From Thalassobaculum fulvum (GTDB lineage Bacteria; Pseudomonadota; Alphaproteobacteria; Thalassobaculales; Thalassobaculaceae): a stretch of 64,000 nt of DNA. Shown here piece after piece: positions 38,901-47,722 of this stretch. A program made the position numbers and the translations under genes. Each line of letters begins with the position of its first letter. Position 1 is the first letter of the stretch. The notes below the pieces were generated by a model, which was given only the letters and a program-made list of their open reading frames with translations, was not told the origin of the DNA and searched no databases. The stretch is from assembly GCF_014652915.1 (NCBI RefSeq), contig NZ_BMZS01000004.1:248001-312000 (forward strand). Direction: 5' to 3'.

Positions 38901-38970
38901 CCGTCGCCCGTTCCGGCCCGGGGTGCGGTCGGGGCGCGGGGTCTCCCCGGCGACGCCACGCGTGCACGAC

Positions 38971-39016
38971 GGCCGCTCCCCCGAGCCGCCGCCCGGAACC
39001 CAGTATTGGGGAGGCC
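38971..39016 (+). promoter_or_regulatory. Putative anti-SD / SD pairing below the cobalamin riboswitch
   Basis: GGCCGCTCCCCC (38971-38982) is complementary to the cobW ribosome site GGGGAGGCC (39008-39016), apart from one mismatch or bulge. This would let the riboswitch shut translation by hiding the SD. An alternative partner upstream (GTCTCCCCGG at 38941) could compete for it. Predicted by eye, not folded. Confidence 0.5.
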
Positions 39017-39019
39017 AGC

Positions 39020-40063
39020 ATGGCGCAGACCACCCGAACCACGAAGATTCCCGCCACCGTCGTCACCGGCTTTCTCGGGGCCGGCAAGACCAGCCTGATC
39101 CGGCACATGATCGAGCAGGCCGGCGGCCGGCGGCTCGCCTTCATCATCAACGAGTTCGGCGACCTCGGGGTCGACCGCGAGCTGGTGCGCGGCTGCGGCG
39201 ACGAGAGCTGCACCGACGACGACATCGTCGAGCTGACCAACGGCTGCATCTGCTGCACCGTGGCCGACGACTTCCTGCCGACCATCACCGCCCTGCTCGA
39301 CCGGCCGGAGCCGCCGGAGCACATCATCATCGAGACCTCCGGCCTCGCGCTGCCGAAGCCGCTGGTCAAGGCGTTCGGCTGGCCGGAGGTGCGGACCCGC
39401 GCCACGGTCGACGGGGTGATCGCGGTGGTCGACGCCGCCGCCGTCGCCGCCGGCCGGTTCGCGACCGACGTGGAGGCGGTCCAGGCACAACGGGCCGCCG
39501 ACCCGTCGCTCGACCACGAGAGCCCGCTCGAGGAGCTGTTCGAGGAGCAGCTCGCCTGTGCCGACCTGATCGTGCTGAACAAGACCGACCTGGTCGACGC
39601 CGCGACCCTGGAGCGGGTGAAGGCCGGCATGGCCGAGCACCTGCGCCCGGCGGTCCACGCCGTGACCGCCGTCGGCGGCGCCCTCGATCCCGCCGTGCTG
39701 CTCGGCCTCGACGCCGCCGCCGAGGACGACCTGGACAGCCGGCCGTCGCACCACGACGACGGCCACGAGCACGACCACGACGACTTCGCCAGCATCGTCG
39801 TCGACCTCGGCGAGGTCGCCGACCCGGCGGCGCTCGAAGCGCGGATCAAGGACGTCGCTTCCCGCCATGACATCCTGCGGGTGAAGGGCTTCGTCGCGGT
39901 CCCCGAGAAGCCGATGCGGCTGATCGTGCAGGGTGTCGGCGACCGGGTTCAGCGCTATTTCGACCGACCGTGGGAGGCCGGCGAGATCCGCACCTCGCGG
40001 CTGGTCGTCATCGGTCAGGCCGGGTTCGACGCCGAAGCGGTGGCGGCCGAGCTGCGGGCCTAG
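39020..40063 (+). CDS. cobW: CobW GTPase (cobalamin cluster)
   Basis: A 347-aa G3E GTPase. Walker A GFLGAGKT (17-24), metal-binding CxCC at C76, C78, C79 (GCICC), guanine motif NKTD (about 187-190) and a His-rich loop (244-255). It probably supplies Co2+ to the cobaltochelatase encoded next. The gene sits directly under the cobalamin riboswitch and heads the cob operon. Confidence 0.94.
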   Translation: MAQTTRTTKIPATVVTGFLGAGKTSLIRHMIEQAGGRRLAFIINEFGDLGVDRELVRGCGDESCTDDDIVELTNGCICCTVADDFLPTITALLDRPEPPEHIIIETSGLALPKPLVKAFGWPEVRTRATVDGVIAVVDAAAVAAGRFATDVEAVQAQRAADPSLDHESPLEELFEEQLACADLIVLNKTDLVDAATLERVKAGMAEHLRPAVHAVTAVGGALDPAVLLGLDAAAEDDLDSRPSHHDDGHEHDHDDFASIVVDLGEVADPAALEARIKDVASRHDILRVKGFVAVPEKPMRLIVQGVGDRVQRYFDRPWEAGEIRTSRLVVIGQAGFDAEAVAAELRA

Positions 40064-40089
40064 GACTCCGGGATGGCGCCCGTCACTGC

Positions 40090-40208
40090 GTGGGTTCCGG
40101 CTCGTCCGCGCCTGGACGGCGCGTCCGTCCGGAATGACGAGATGAAAAATTGCCGTCATTCCGGACGAGACGATCCGCGCCAGCGGAGCGGCTCGAGCCG
40201 GAACCCAC
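40090..40208. repeat. Palindromic intergenic element, copy 4
   Basis: Outer arms GTGGGTTCCGG (from 40090) and CCGGAACCCAC (to 40208). Inner arms TCCGGAATGACGA and CGTCATTCCGGA. It lies 26 nt after the cobW stop and 34 nt before cobN, inside the cob operon. Confidence 0.85.
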
Positions 40209-40242
40209 CGGCCGCCATAAAGTGCGCGACGAGGATCTCCTG

Positions 40243-43200
40243 ATGCACCTTCTCGCCACCCGCTCGGGCGCGATCGACGACGGGTCGGAGGCGGTCGACC
40301 TCGGCCAGACGCCCGGCGAAGTGGTGGTGCTGTCGGCCGCCGACACCGACCTGTCGACACTGGCCGCGGCACGCGCCCGGCGGCCGGCGGACGCCACCGG
40401 CCTGCGGCTCGCCAACGTCATGCGGCTGCAGCACCACCTGTCGGTCGACATCTACGCCGAGGAGATCGTCGCGCACGCCCGGCTGGTGATCGTCCGGCTG
40501 ATCGGCGGGGTCGCCTACTGGCCGTACGGCATCGAGCAGATCGCCGGTGCCGTCCGCGAGAACGGCGTCGCGCTCGCCTGCGTGCCCGGCGACGACACAC
40601 CGGACGCCGACCTGATGGGCCGCTCGACCCTGCCGGCCGAGGCGGTGCACCGGATCTGGCGCTACCTGCAGGAGGGCGGGCCGGACAACGCCGGGCAGCT
40701 GCTGGCCTATGCCGACGACCTGCTCGGCCGGCCCGCCGACTGGCGGGAGCCGGCACCGATCCCGCGCGCCGGGCTGTACTGGCCGGGGCTCGACCGCCCG
40801 GACCTGAACGCGATCCGTTCCCGCTGGCCGTCGCCGGACGCCCCGGCGGTGCCGCTGGTTTTCTACCGGGCGCTGGTGCAGGCCGGGCAGCTCGGCCCGG
40901 TCGACGCCATGGTCGAGGCCCTGGCGGCGCGCGGCCTCGGCGCCGTGCCGATCTACGCCCAGAGCCTGAAGGAGCCGATCTCGGCGGCCCTGGTGTCGGA
41001 CACCCTGGCGGCCTGCCCGCCGGCGGTGATCCTGAACGCGACCTCGTTCGCAGTGTCGCAGCCGGGCAAGGCGGTCGACGGGCCGTTCGCCGCCAGCGAC
41101 CGGCCGGTGCTGCAGGTGGTGTTCTCCAGCGGGGCACGGGACGCTTGGGAGGACGGAACACGGGGGCTCGGCCCGCGCGACATCGCCATGCACGTGGCCC
41201 TGCCGGAGATCGACGGAAGGCTGCTGACCCGCGCGGTGTCGTTCAAGGGCGACGGGCGTTGGGACGAGGCGACCGAATGCCCGATCGTCGCCCCCGAGCC
41301 GGTGCCGGACCGGGTCGCCCATGTCGCCGACCTGGCGGCCGCCTGGGCCCGGCTCGCCGCCACCCCGCCGGCCGAGCGCCGGATCGCCCTGGTGCTCGCG
41401 AACTACCCGACCAAGGAAGGCCGGCTCGGCAACGGCGTCGGCCTCGACACCCCGGCCGCGACGGTGGCGATCCTGCGGGCGCTGGCCGGCGCCGGGTATG
41501 CAGTCGACGGCATCCCGGCCGACGGCGACGCGCTGATGCGGCGACTTGCGGCCGGGCCGACCAATGCGCTCGACGGCCGGACGGAGAAGACCGGCGGCGA
41601 AACTCTGGCGCTCGCCGACTACGCCCGGTTCCTGGCGGCGGTCCCGGAGGCGGCCCGCCGGACCGTCAGCGACCGTTGGGGCGCCCCCGGGGCCGACCCG
41701 CATGTCGAGGGCGACCGCTTCCGCCTCGCCGCCCACCGGCTCGGCAACGTCGCGGTGGCGATCCAGCCGGCCCGCGGTTACCACATCGACCCGAAGGCCA
41801 GCTACCACGACCCCGACTTGGCCCCGCCGCACGGCTACCTCGCCTTCCACGCCTGGCTGCGCCAGACCTTCGACGCCCACGCCGTGGTGTTCGTCGGCAA
41901 GCACGGCAACCTGGAGTGGCTGCCCGGCAAGGCGCTGGCGCTGTCCGGGTCCTGCTTCCCGGAAGTCGCCCTCGGCCCCCTGCCCGTCCTGTACCCGTTC
42001 ATCGTCAACGATCCCGGCGAGGGCAGCCAGGCCAAGCGCCGGATCGCCGCCACCGTCATCGACCATCTTACGCCGCCGCTGACCCGGGCCGAGCTGCACG
42101 GCCCGCTGCAGGAGCTGGAGGCGCTGGTCGACGAGTATTTCCAGGCCATGGGCGTCGACCCGCGCCGCCTGCCGGTCCTGGCCGAGCGCATCCTCGACGC
42201 CGCCCGGCGCACCGGCCTCGACAAGGATGTCGGCATCGACCCCGAGGAGGCCGACGAGATCGCGCTGGGCAAACTCGACAACCACCTGTGCGAGCTGAAG
42301 GAACTGCAGATCCGCGACGGGCTGCACGTGTTCGGCACCGCACCCGAAGGGCGGCTGCTGACAGACCTGCTGGTGGCGCTCGCCCGGGTGCCGCGCGGTC
42401 GGGGCGAGGCCGGCGACGCCTCGCTGCATCGGGCGCTGGCCGCCGACCTCGGGCTGGAAGGCTTCGATCCGCTCGATACGGTGCCGGCCGAGGCCTGGAC
42501 CGGCCCGCGTCCGGACGCACTCGCCGCCGTCGACGACCAGCCCTGGCGGACCGCCGGCGACGCGGTCGAGCGGCTGGAGCTCCTGGCGGCCCGTCTGGTC
42601 GACGGCATCGCACCATGCTCCGCCGCCTGGACCCGCACCGCCGCCGTGCTGGAGCAGATCGAGTCCCGGCTGCGTCCGTCGGTGCTGCAGTCCGGCCCGG
42701 ACGAGATCGCTAACCTGCTGCGCGGTCTCGACGGCCGGTTCGTCCCGCCCGGCCCATCCGGCGCGCCGAGCCGCGGCCGCCCGGACGTGCTGCCGACCGG
42801 GCGCAACTTCTACTCGGTCGACACACGGGCGGTGCCGACCCCGGCGGCCTGGACCTTGGGCTGGAAGTCGGCCGGCCTGGTGCTCGACCGCTACCGGCAG
42901 GAGAACGGCGACTGGCCGAAGCGGCTCGCGGTCTCGGCCTGGGGCACCGCCAACATGCGCACCGGCGGCGACGACATTGCCCAGATCCTGGCCTTCCTCG
43001 GGGTACGCCCGGAGTGGGAGGCCGCCTCGGGCCGGGTCACCGGCTTCGAGATCCTGCCGCTGTCGGTGCTGGACCGGCCGCGGGTCGACGTCACCGTGCG
43101 GGTCTCCGGCTTCTTCCGCGACGCCTTCCCGCACCAGATCGACCTGGTCGACAGCGCCGTGCGCGCCGTCGCGGCGCTGGACGAGCCGGCCGACCTCAAC

Positions 43201-43989
43201 CCGGTCGCCGCCCGCGTGACGGCCGACGCCGCGCGCATGACCGCCGCCGGGGTCGACGCGAAGACCGCCCGCGCCCGCGCCGCCTTCCGGGTGTTCGGCT
43301 CCAAGCCCGGCGCCTACGGGGCCGGCCTGCAGGCGCTGATCGACGAGCGGGTCTGGGAGGACGAGGCCGACCTCGCCGAGGCCTATCTGGAATGGGGCGC
43401 CTACGCCTACGGCCAGGGCGCCGAGGGCGCGTCCGAGCCGGAGCTGTTCCGCGCCCGGCTGGCCGGCGCCGAGCTGGTGGTGCACAACCAGGACAACCGC
43501 GAGCACGACCTGCTGGACAGCGACGACTATTACCAGTTCGAGGGCGGCATCACCGCCGCGGTCCGCCACCTCTCGGGCGCCCAGCCGGCGGTGTTCCACA
43601 CCGATTCGAGCCGTCCGGAGAGCCCGAAGGTGCGGACCCTGGCCGAGGAGATCGCCCGCATCGTGCGCGGCCGCGCCGCCAACCCGAAGTGGATCGCCGG
43701 GGTCATGCGGCACGGCTACAAGGGCGGCTTCGAGATGGCCGCCACCGTCGACTACCTGTTCGCCTTCGCGGCGACGGCACGCTGCGTCGACGACCACCAC
43801 TTCGAGCAGCTGTTCGACGCCTACCTGGAGGACGACGCGGTTCGCGACTTCCTGGAGGAGCACAACCCGGCGGCGCTCAGGGAGATCGCCGAGCGCTTCC
43901 AGGAAGCGATCGACCGCGGACTCTGGCATCCGCGGCGGAATGCGGTGCAGGATCGGCTGGCGACACTCACGAAGGGAACACAGCGATGA
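40243..43989 (+). CDS. cobN: Cobaltochelatase subunit CobN
   Basis: A 1248-aa protein, the usual CobN size. It starts MHLLATRSGAIDDGSEAVDLGQ, as most CobN proteins do. The large subunit of the ATP-dependent aerobic chelatase inserts Co2+ into hydrogenobyrinic acid a,c-diamide together with CobS and CobT, which are not in the window. Conserved segments include FVGKHGNLEWLPGKALALS, VIDHLTPPLTRAELHG and MRHGYKGGFEMAATVDYLFAFAATA. An AGGA site precedes the ATG at 40243. A GTG 21 nt upstream is an alternative. Confidence 0.95.
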   Translation: MHLLATRSGAIDDGSEAVDLGQTPGEVVVLSAADTDLSTLAAARARRPADATGLRLANVMRLQHHLSVDIYAEEIVAHARLVIVRLIGGVAYWPYGIEQIAGAVRENGVALACVPGDDTPDADLMGRSTLPAEAVHRIWRYLQEGGPDNAGQLLAYADDLLGRPADWREPAPIPRAGLYWPGLDRPDLNAIRSRWPSPDAPAVPLVFYRALVQAGQLGPVDAMVEALAARGLGAVPIYAQSLKEPISAALVSDTLAACPPAVILNATSFAVSQPGKAVDGPFAASDRPVLQVVFSSGARDAWEDGTRGLGPRDIAMHVALPEIDGRLLTRAVSFKGDGRWDEATECPIVAPEPVPDRVAHVADLAAAWARLAATPPAERRIALVLANYPTKEGRLGNGVGLDTPAATVAILRALAGAGYAVDGIPADGDALMRRLAAGPTNALDGRTEKTGGETLALADYARFLAAVPEAARRTVSDRWGAPGADPHVEGDRFRLAAHRLGNVAVAIQPARGYHIDPKASYHDPDLAPPHGYLAFHAWLRQTFDAHAVVFVGKHGNLEWLPGKALALSGSCFPEVALGPLPVLYPFIVNDPGEGSQAKRRIAATVIDHLTPPLTRAELHGPLQELEALVDEYFQAMGVDPRRLPVLAERILDAARRTGLDKDVGIDPEEADEIALGKLDNHLCELKELQIRDGLHVFGTAPEGRLLTDLLVALARVPRGRGEAGDASLHRALAADLGLEGFDPLDTVPAEAWTGPRPDALAAVDDQPWRTAGDAVERLELLAARLVDGIAPCSAAWTRTAAVLEQIESRLRPSVLQSGPDEIANLLRGLDGRFVPPGPSGAPSRGRPDVLPTGRNFYSVDTRAVPTPAAWTLGWKSAGLVLDRYRQENGDWPKRLAVSAWGTANMRTGGDDIAQILAFLGVRPEWEAASGRVTGFEILPLSVLDRPRVDVTVRVSGFFRDAFPHQIDLVDSAVRAVAALDEPADLNPVAARVTADAARMTAAGVDAKTARARAAFRVFGSKPGAYGAGLQALIDERVWEDEADLAEAYLEWGAYAYGQGAEGASEPELFRARLAGAELVVHNQDNREHDLLDSDDYYQFEGGITAAVRHLSGAQPAVFHTDSSRPESPKVRTLAEEIARIVRGRAANPKWIAGVMRHGYKGGFEMAATVDYLFAFAATARCVDDHHFEQLFDAYLEDDAVRDFLEEHNPAALREIAERFQEAIDRGLWHPRRNAVQDRLATLTKGTQR

Positions 43990-44606
43990 CCGACCAGACC
44001 ATCGACCCCGAGGTCGCCGCCCGGCACGCCGAGAAGATGGCGAAGAAGCGGGCCGCACGGAACAAGATCATGGCCACCAAGGACAAGACCGGCGGCCTGC
44101 TGATCGTCCACACCGGCAAGGGCAAGGGCAAGTCGACCGCCGCCTTCGGCATGGTCTGCCGGGCCATCGGCCACGGCATGAAGGTCGGCGTGGTGCAGTT
44201 CGTGAAGGGCAAGTGGGAGACCGGCGAGCGCAAGGTGCTGGAAGCGTTCCCCGACCAGGTCTCGATCCGCACCATGGGCGAGGGCTTCACCTGGGACACC
44301 CAGAGCCTGGAGCGCGATGTCGCCGCCGCCCGCGCCGCCTGGGAGGCCGCCAAGGAGCTGATGGCCGACCCGTCGATCGGCATGGTCCTCATGGATGAGC
44401 TGAACATCGTTCTGCGCTACGACTACCTGCCGATCGCCGAGGTTGTGGAGACCCTGGCGAACAAGCGCCCCGACCTGCACGTCATCGTCACCGGCCGCAA
44501 CGCCAAGGACGAGCTGATCGAGGCCGCCGACCTGGTCACCGACATGACCATGGTCAAGCACCCGTTCCGCAGCGGCTTCAAGGCGCAGGCGGGGATCGAG
44601 TTCTGA
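43986..44606 (+). CDS. cobO: Cob(I)yrinic acid a,c-diamide adenosyltransferase
   Basis: A 206-aa protein. The P-loop TGKGKGKST (43-51) follows a basic N-terminus. The family motifs VGVVQFVKGKWETGE and VLMDELNIVLRYDYL are present. It transfers the adenosyl group from ATP to the corrinoid cobalt. The start overlaps the cobN stop (ATGA). Together with cobW and cobN it makes one riboswitch-controlled operon. Confidence 0.95.
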   Translation: MTDQTIDPEVAARHAEKMAKKRAARNKIMATKDKTGGLLIVHTGKGKGKSTAAFGMVCRAIGHGMKVGVVQFVKGKWETGERKVLEAFPDQVSIRTMGEGFTWDTQSLERDVAAARAAWEAAKELMADPSIGMVLMDELNIVLRYDYLPIAEVVETLANKRPDLHVIVTGRNAKDELIEAADLVTDMTMVKHPFRSGFKAQAGIEF

Positions 44607-44627
44607 GGGGGAGACGCCCGTCGCTCC

Positions 44628-44754
44628 GTGGGTTCCGGCCCGGCCGCGCCCCCTGGCGCGTCCGTCCGGAATGACGACGGGAGGGTGGCAGCCGATTCTC
44701 CCCCCTGTCGTCATTCCGGCCGCAGCGGCGAAGCCGCGGAGAGCCGGAACCCAC
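44628..44754. repeat. Palindromic intergenic element, copy 5
   Basis: Outer arms GTGGGTTCCGG (44628-44638) and CCGGAACCCAC (ending 44754). Inner arms TCCGGAATGACGA and TGTCGTCATTCCGG. It starts 21 nt after the cobO stop. It is nearly identical to copy 6, about 198 bp away. Copies 5 and 6 fill the 362-bp gap 44607-44968 apart from a unique stretch of about 60 bp. Confidence 0.85.
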
Positions 44755-44826
44755 CGGCCGTTCAGGGTCAACTGTAGGAACCTGCGCAGAGGGATCGAGT
44801 CCCGAGTGCGACACGTCCGGCGCTCC

Positions 44827-44952
44827 GTAGGTTCCGGCCCGGCCGCGCCCCCTGGCGCGTCCGTCCGGAATGACGACGGGAGGGTGGCAGCCGGTTCTCC
44901 CCCTGTCGTCATTCCGGCCGCAGCGGCGAAGCCGCGGAGAGCCGGAACCCAC
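44827..44952. repeat. Palindromic intergenic element, copy 6
   Basis: A near duplicate of copy 5 (first arm GTAGGTTCCGG with one substitution, last arm CCGGAACCCAC). It ends 16 nt before the stop codon of the converging gene at 44969. The two differ by a few substitutions and one C in a poly-C run. Confidence 0.85.
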
Positions 44953-44968
44953 CGGCCGTTCCGTCGCC

Positions 44969-45736
44969 TTACACGTCCGCGAACGCCTCGCCGACGATGC
45001 CGAGGCCCTTCAGCATGAACGCGAAGCCGCCGTACGGGCCGCTCTGGACGATCGCCTCGATCACCTCCTCGCGGGTCGCGCCGACGTTCAGGGCCGACAG
45101 CGCGAACTTGCGCAGCAGGGTGTCGTGGTTGAGCGCCGCGAAGCACGCCACCGCGCACAGCGCCCGGACCCGGCGGTCGAGGCCCGGACGGTCCCAGATC
45201 TCGCCATAGGCGTACTGCACCACCAGCGGATAGATCGGGCCGGTGACCGGGTTGTCGGGCGCGGCGTGGCCGTCGTGCCGGCGCTCGCCGTGCAGAGCGG
45301 CCTGCAGCTCGCGGCCGCGCTCCGCCAGGGCTTGCAACGGGTCCTCGCGCGGCAGGTCGTCGAGCCGCAGGCCGCGCTCGGCGAACACCTCGAGCGCCAC
45401 CTCCAGTGCGGTCTCGGATGCAGCAAAGCCGCGGTAGATTCCGGTCTGCAGCAGGATCTCGACGATCGCCCGCGGCGCCAGCCCGAGGTCGAGGGCCGGG
45501 CCGACGTGCCGGCGCAGCTGGGTCCCGTTCTGCATGGCACACAGCACGCCCAGGGTGACCGCCATGCGGTCGGCGCGCGACAGGCCGGGGCGGTCCCAGA
45601 CCTTGGCGTAGACCAGCTCCGCCATCAGGTCGCCGAACCCCAGCACCCCGTTCGCCAGGGCCGCCGGCCCGGCGGCTCCGAATAGCTCCTCCCGGATTGC
45701 CTCGCCGGCCCGCCGGACCTCCTCGCGCGTCGTCAC
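44969..45736 (-). CDS. Two-domain carboxymuconolactone decarboxylase-family protein
   Basis: A 255-aa protein from GTG 45736, with GGGGAGG 6 nt upstream. Two CMD-like helical halves are present: the first includes VWDRPGLSRADRMAVTLGVLCAM and the second IWDRPGLDRRVRALCAVACFAAL. The CxxC pair of the peroxidase-active AhpD branch is absent. The fold is used in muconolactone decarboxylation and in several unknown reactions. No aromatic-pathway genes surround it, so the substrate is open. Confidence 0.85.
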   Translation of the reverse strand: MTTREEVRRAGEAIREELFGAAGPAALANGVLGFGDLMAELVYAKVWDRPGLSRADRMAVTLGVLCAMQNGTQLRRHVGPALDLGLAPRAIVEILLQTGIYRGFAASETALEVALEVFAERGLRLDDLPREDPLQALAERGRELQAALHGERRHDGHAAPDNPVTGPIYPLVVQYAYGEIWDRPGLDRRVRALCAVACFAALNHDTLLRKFALSALNVGATREEVIEAIVQSGPYGGFAFMLKGLGIVGEAFADV

Positions 45737-45940
45737 CGCAGCCTCCCCGTCGATCTGCTGGTTGCGATCTGAGCCGCCGCCGGCCGCCGCGTCCAGCCAT
45801 TCGACGCCGCGCCGGGGCCGGCATGGAGCGGACGCCGACGGCAGGCCCGCCGTCACGACCGCGGCCGCCCCAGGCGACGGCAGAAAAAATCCAGGCCGTT
45901 CTCCCGAAATAAGCGTACCCTTCGGGGCGGAGGTTCAGCG

Positions 45941-47722
45941 ATGGCGAACGTTCAGCCCCCACCGTCGCCGGTCACCGGCCGGACGCCGTGGGACGCGGTC
46001 ACCGAGATCGCCGGACGGCTCGGCCCGCTGGTGCTGGCGGCCGCCGTCTTCGTCGGAGGCTCGATGTGGTTCTACATCGAGTTCGCGAAGATCAACCAGG
46101 AGAAGGTCGTCCTCGCCCGGCAGGTCGAGACCAGCGCCAAGGAGGCCGAGGCGCGGACCCGCGCGCAGTACGAGGAGCAGCTGCGCAGCCAGCTCAACTC
46201 CCTCCTGCAGGTCTCCAAGCATGTCGGGGAACAGCAGGAACAGCAGATCAAGATCGCCAGCGAGTTCCACGAGCTGCACGAGACCAAGCTGAAGCAGCTG
46301 ACCGCGCTCGAGGAAAAGACCCGGCAGCTGATCGCCGATTCGCGGGAGGCGGAGCGCAAGGCCGGCGTGCTGCAGGAACAGGCGAACCGTGCGCTCGCCG
46401 AGCAGAAGCGGACCCAGGAGGATCTCGACACCACGCGCTCACGCCTGAGATCGGTGCAGGCGGAGCTAGAGGCCAAGGAAAAGCAACTGGCGGTCAAGGA
46501 GCGCGAGCTGGACGGCCGCGCCACCCAGATCCAGGGCCTGCAGTCCGAGCTGGTCGAGTTCGCCAGCCGGTTCATCGACTCCGACAACGATGTCGATGCA
46601 GACCTGATCGCGGTCGCCCGGACCATCGTGGCCTCGTTCGGCGATCCCGCCGGCGTCCTGGTCGGCTTCGCCGCCGACGCCGCGGCCGACCGCAAGATGC
46701 TGGAAAAGCTGGTCGGCCTGCCGGACGACAAGCTCCAGGCGATCGTCGCGTCGGTCCCGGGCTTCGACTTCTGGTTCCGCGCCGGAGACCTCGACAGCCG
46801 CGCCGGCGAGCAGATCTATTTCGGCGTGATCGGCCAGGAGAGCCACGCCCTGCGCCGGATCGCCATCCTCAGCACCCGCGAGAACAAGGTCGTCGACATC
46901 GAGTACGCCCAGGACGTCATCATGGTCGACGGGCCGAGCGAGACCAACTGGCTGGTCACGCAACGGCTGATCGCCAGCCGCAACAACGGGCGCGTGGACC
47001 TCGACAAGGTCCGCGGGCCGATCGCCGGCGACGGCAGCTGGGACCTCGCCCGCTTCATCCAGGCGGAGGACCGCAATGTCCGGATCGAGGGCCTGCAGGG
47101 CGACATGCGCCCGTTGCGGATCGTTTCCTTTCCCGATCTCAAGGTCCTGGAGCCGGAGCTGTACGGGCGCCTGACCGACAACCGGACCGGCCGGATCAGG
47201 ATCGCCCAGGTCGAACGGGCGCAGGCCGTCACCCCCGACAACGTGCTCGGCACCCTTCCAGACGGCTTTCCGGACGACGCGCGCGCGGTGCTGGCGCAGA
47301 CCCTGGTCGCCGTCGTCGCCCGCGACCCGGAGGCCATGCGGCGGTACGTGCTGCGGCAGGTGCAGGACGAGCAGCTCGGGGAGCTGGCCAGCCTCGTGCT
47401 CGGCCCCGACTTCGCGGTCACCGGGGCCGAACGCCTGCTGTGCGCCCCGCTCGCGGCCGACCGGCCCGGACCGTCCGCCGGCCCGGTGACCCAGCAGGCC
47501 ATCCAGTCCGCCCCACCCCCGCCGGCCTGCATCGGAACCGAGGCAGGCGCCTCGGAACTGGTCGTCCACGCGCGATACGCGGAGCAGCCCGGGCAGCCGG
47601 CGGAGGGGCGCATCCGGTTGACCCTGCGCCGGTCCGGCGACCAGCTGCCGTGGGCGCTGGCGGCGATCACCGATCTCGGTGCCGACGGGCGTGTCTCGGC
47701 AGTCCACCAGCGGTCGAACTAG
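45941..47722 (+). CDS. Membrane-anchored coiled-coil protein, unknown
   Basis: A 593-aa protein. A short Pro-rich N-terminus, one membrane helix (about 28-47), a long coiled coil (about 50-215, heptad-rich Glu/Gln/Arg/Leu), then a mixed domain of about 370 residues with no recognised family. Unlike the mitofilin-like proteins at 1995 and 3870, its C-terminal part does not show the COG4223 pattern. SD GGAGG lies 7 nt before the ATG. It converges on a LysR gene, and the two stop codons share the bases CTAG. Confidence 0.7.
   Translation: MANVQPPPSPVTGRTPWDAVTEIAGRLGPLVLAAAVFVGGSMWFYIEFAKINQEKVVLARQVETSAKEAEARTRAQYEEQLRSQLNSLLQVSKHVGEQQEQQIKIASEFHELHETKLKQLTALEEKTRQLIADSREAERKAGVLQEQANRALAEQKRTQEDLDTTRSRLRSVQAELEAKEKQLAVKERELDGRATQIQGLQSELVEFASRFIDSDNDVDADLIAVARTIVASFGDPAGVLVGFAADAAADRKMLEKLVGLPDDKLQAIVASVPGFDFWFRAGDLDSRAGEQIYFGVIGQESHALRRIAILSTRENKVVDIEYAQDVIMVDGPSETNWLVTQRLIASRNNGRVDLDKVRGPIAGDGSWDLARFIQAEDRNVRIEGLQGDMRPLRIVSFPDLKVLEPELYGRLTDNRTGRIRIAQVERAQAVTPDNVLGTLPDGFPDDARAVLAQTLVAVVARDPEAMRRYVLRQVQDEQLGELASLVLGPDFAVTGAERLLCAPLAADRPGPSAGPVTQQAIQSAPPPPACIGTEAGASELVVHARYAEQPGQPAEGRIRLTLRRSGDQLPWALAAITDLGADGRVSAVHQRSN

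Noticed and set aside
38923-39870. A plus-strand frame overlapping cobW in another frame
   Set aside because: It has a low-complexity Arg/Gly translation and no SD, whereas cobW has a riboswitch, SD and full motifs.
40156-44058. A 1300-codon open frame antisense to cobN and cobO
   Set aside because: In sequence with such strong G/C third-position bias, antisense frames of real genes stay open by chance. Its translation is compositionally odd, rich in Arg, Gly and His, and cobN is a sure match.
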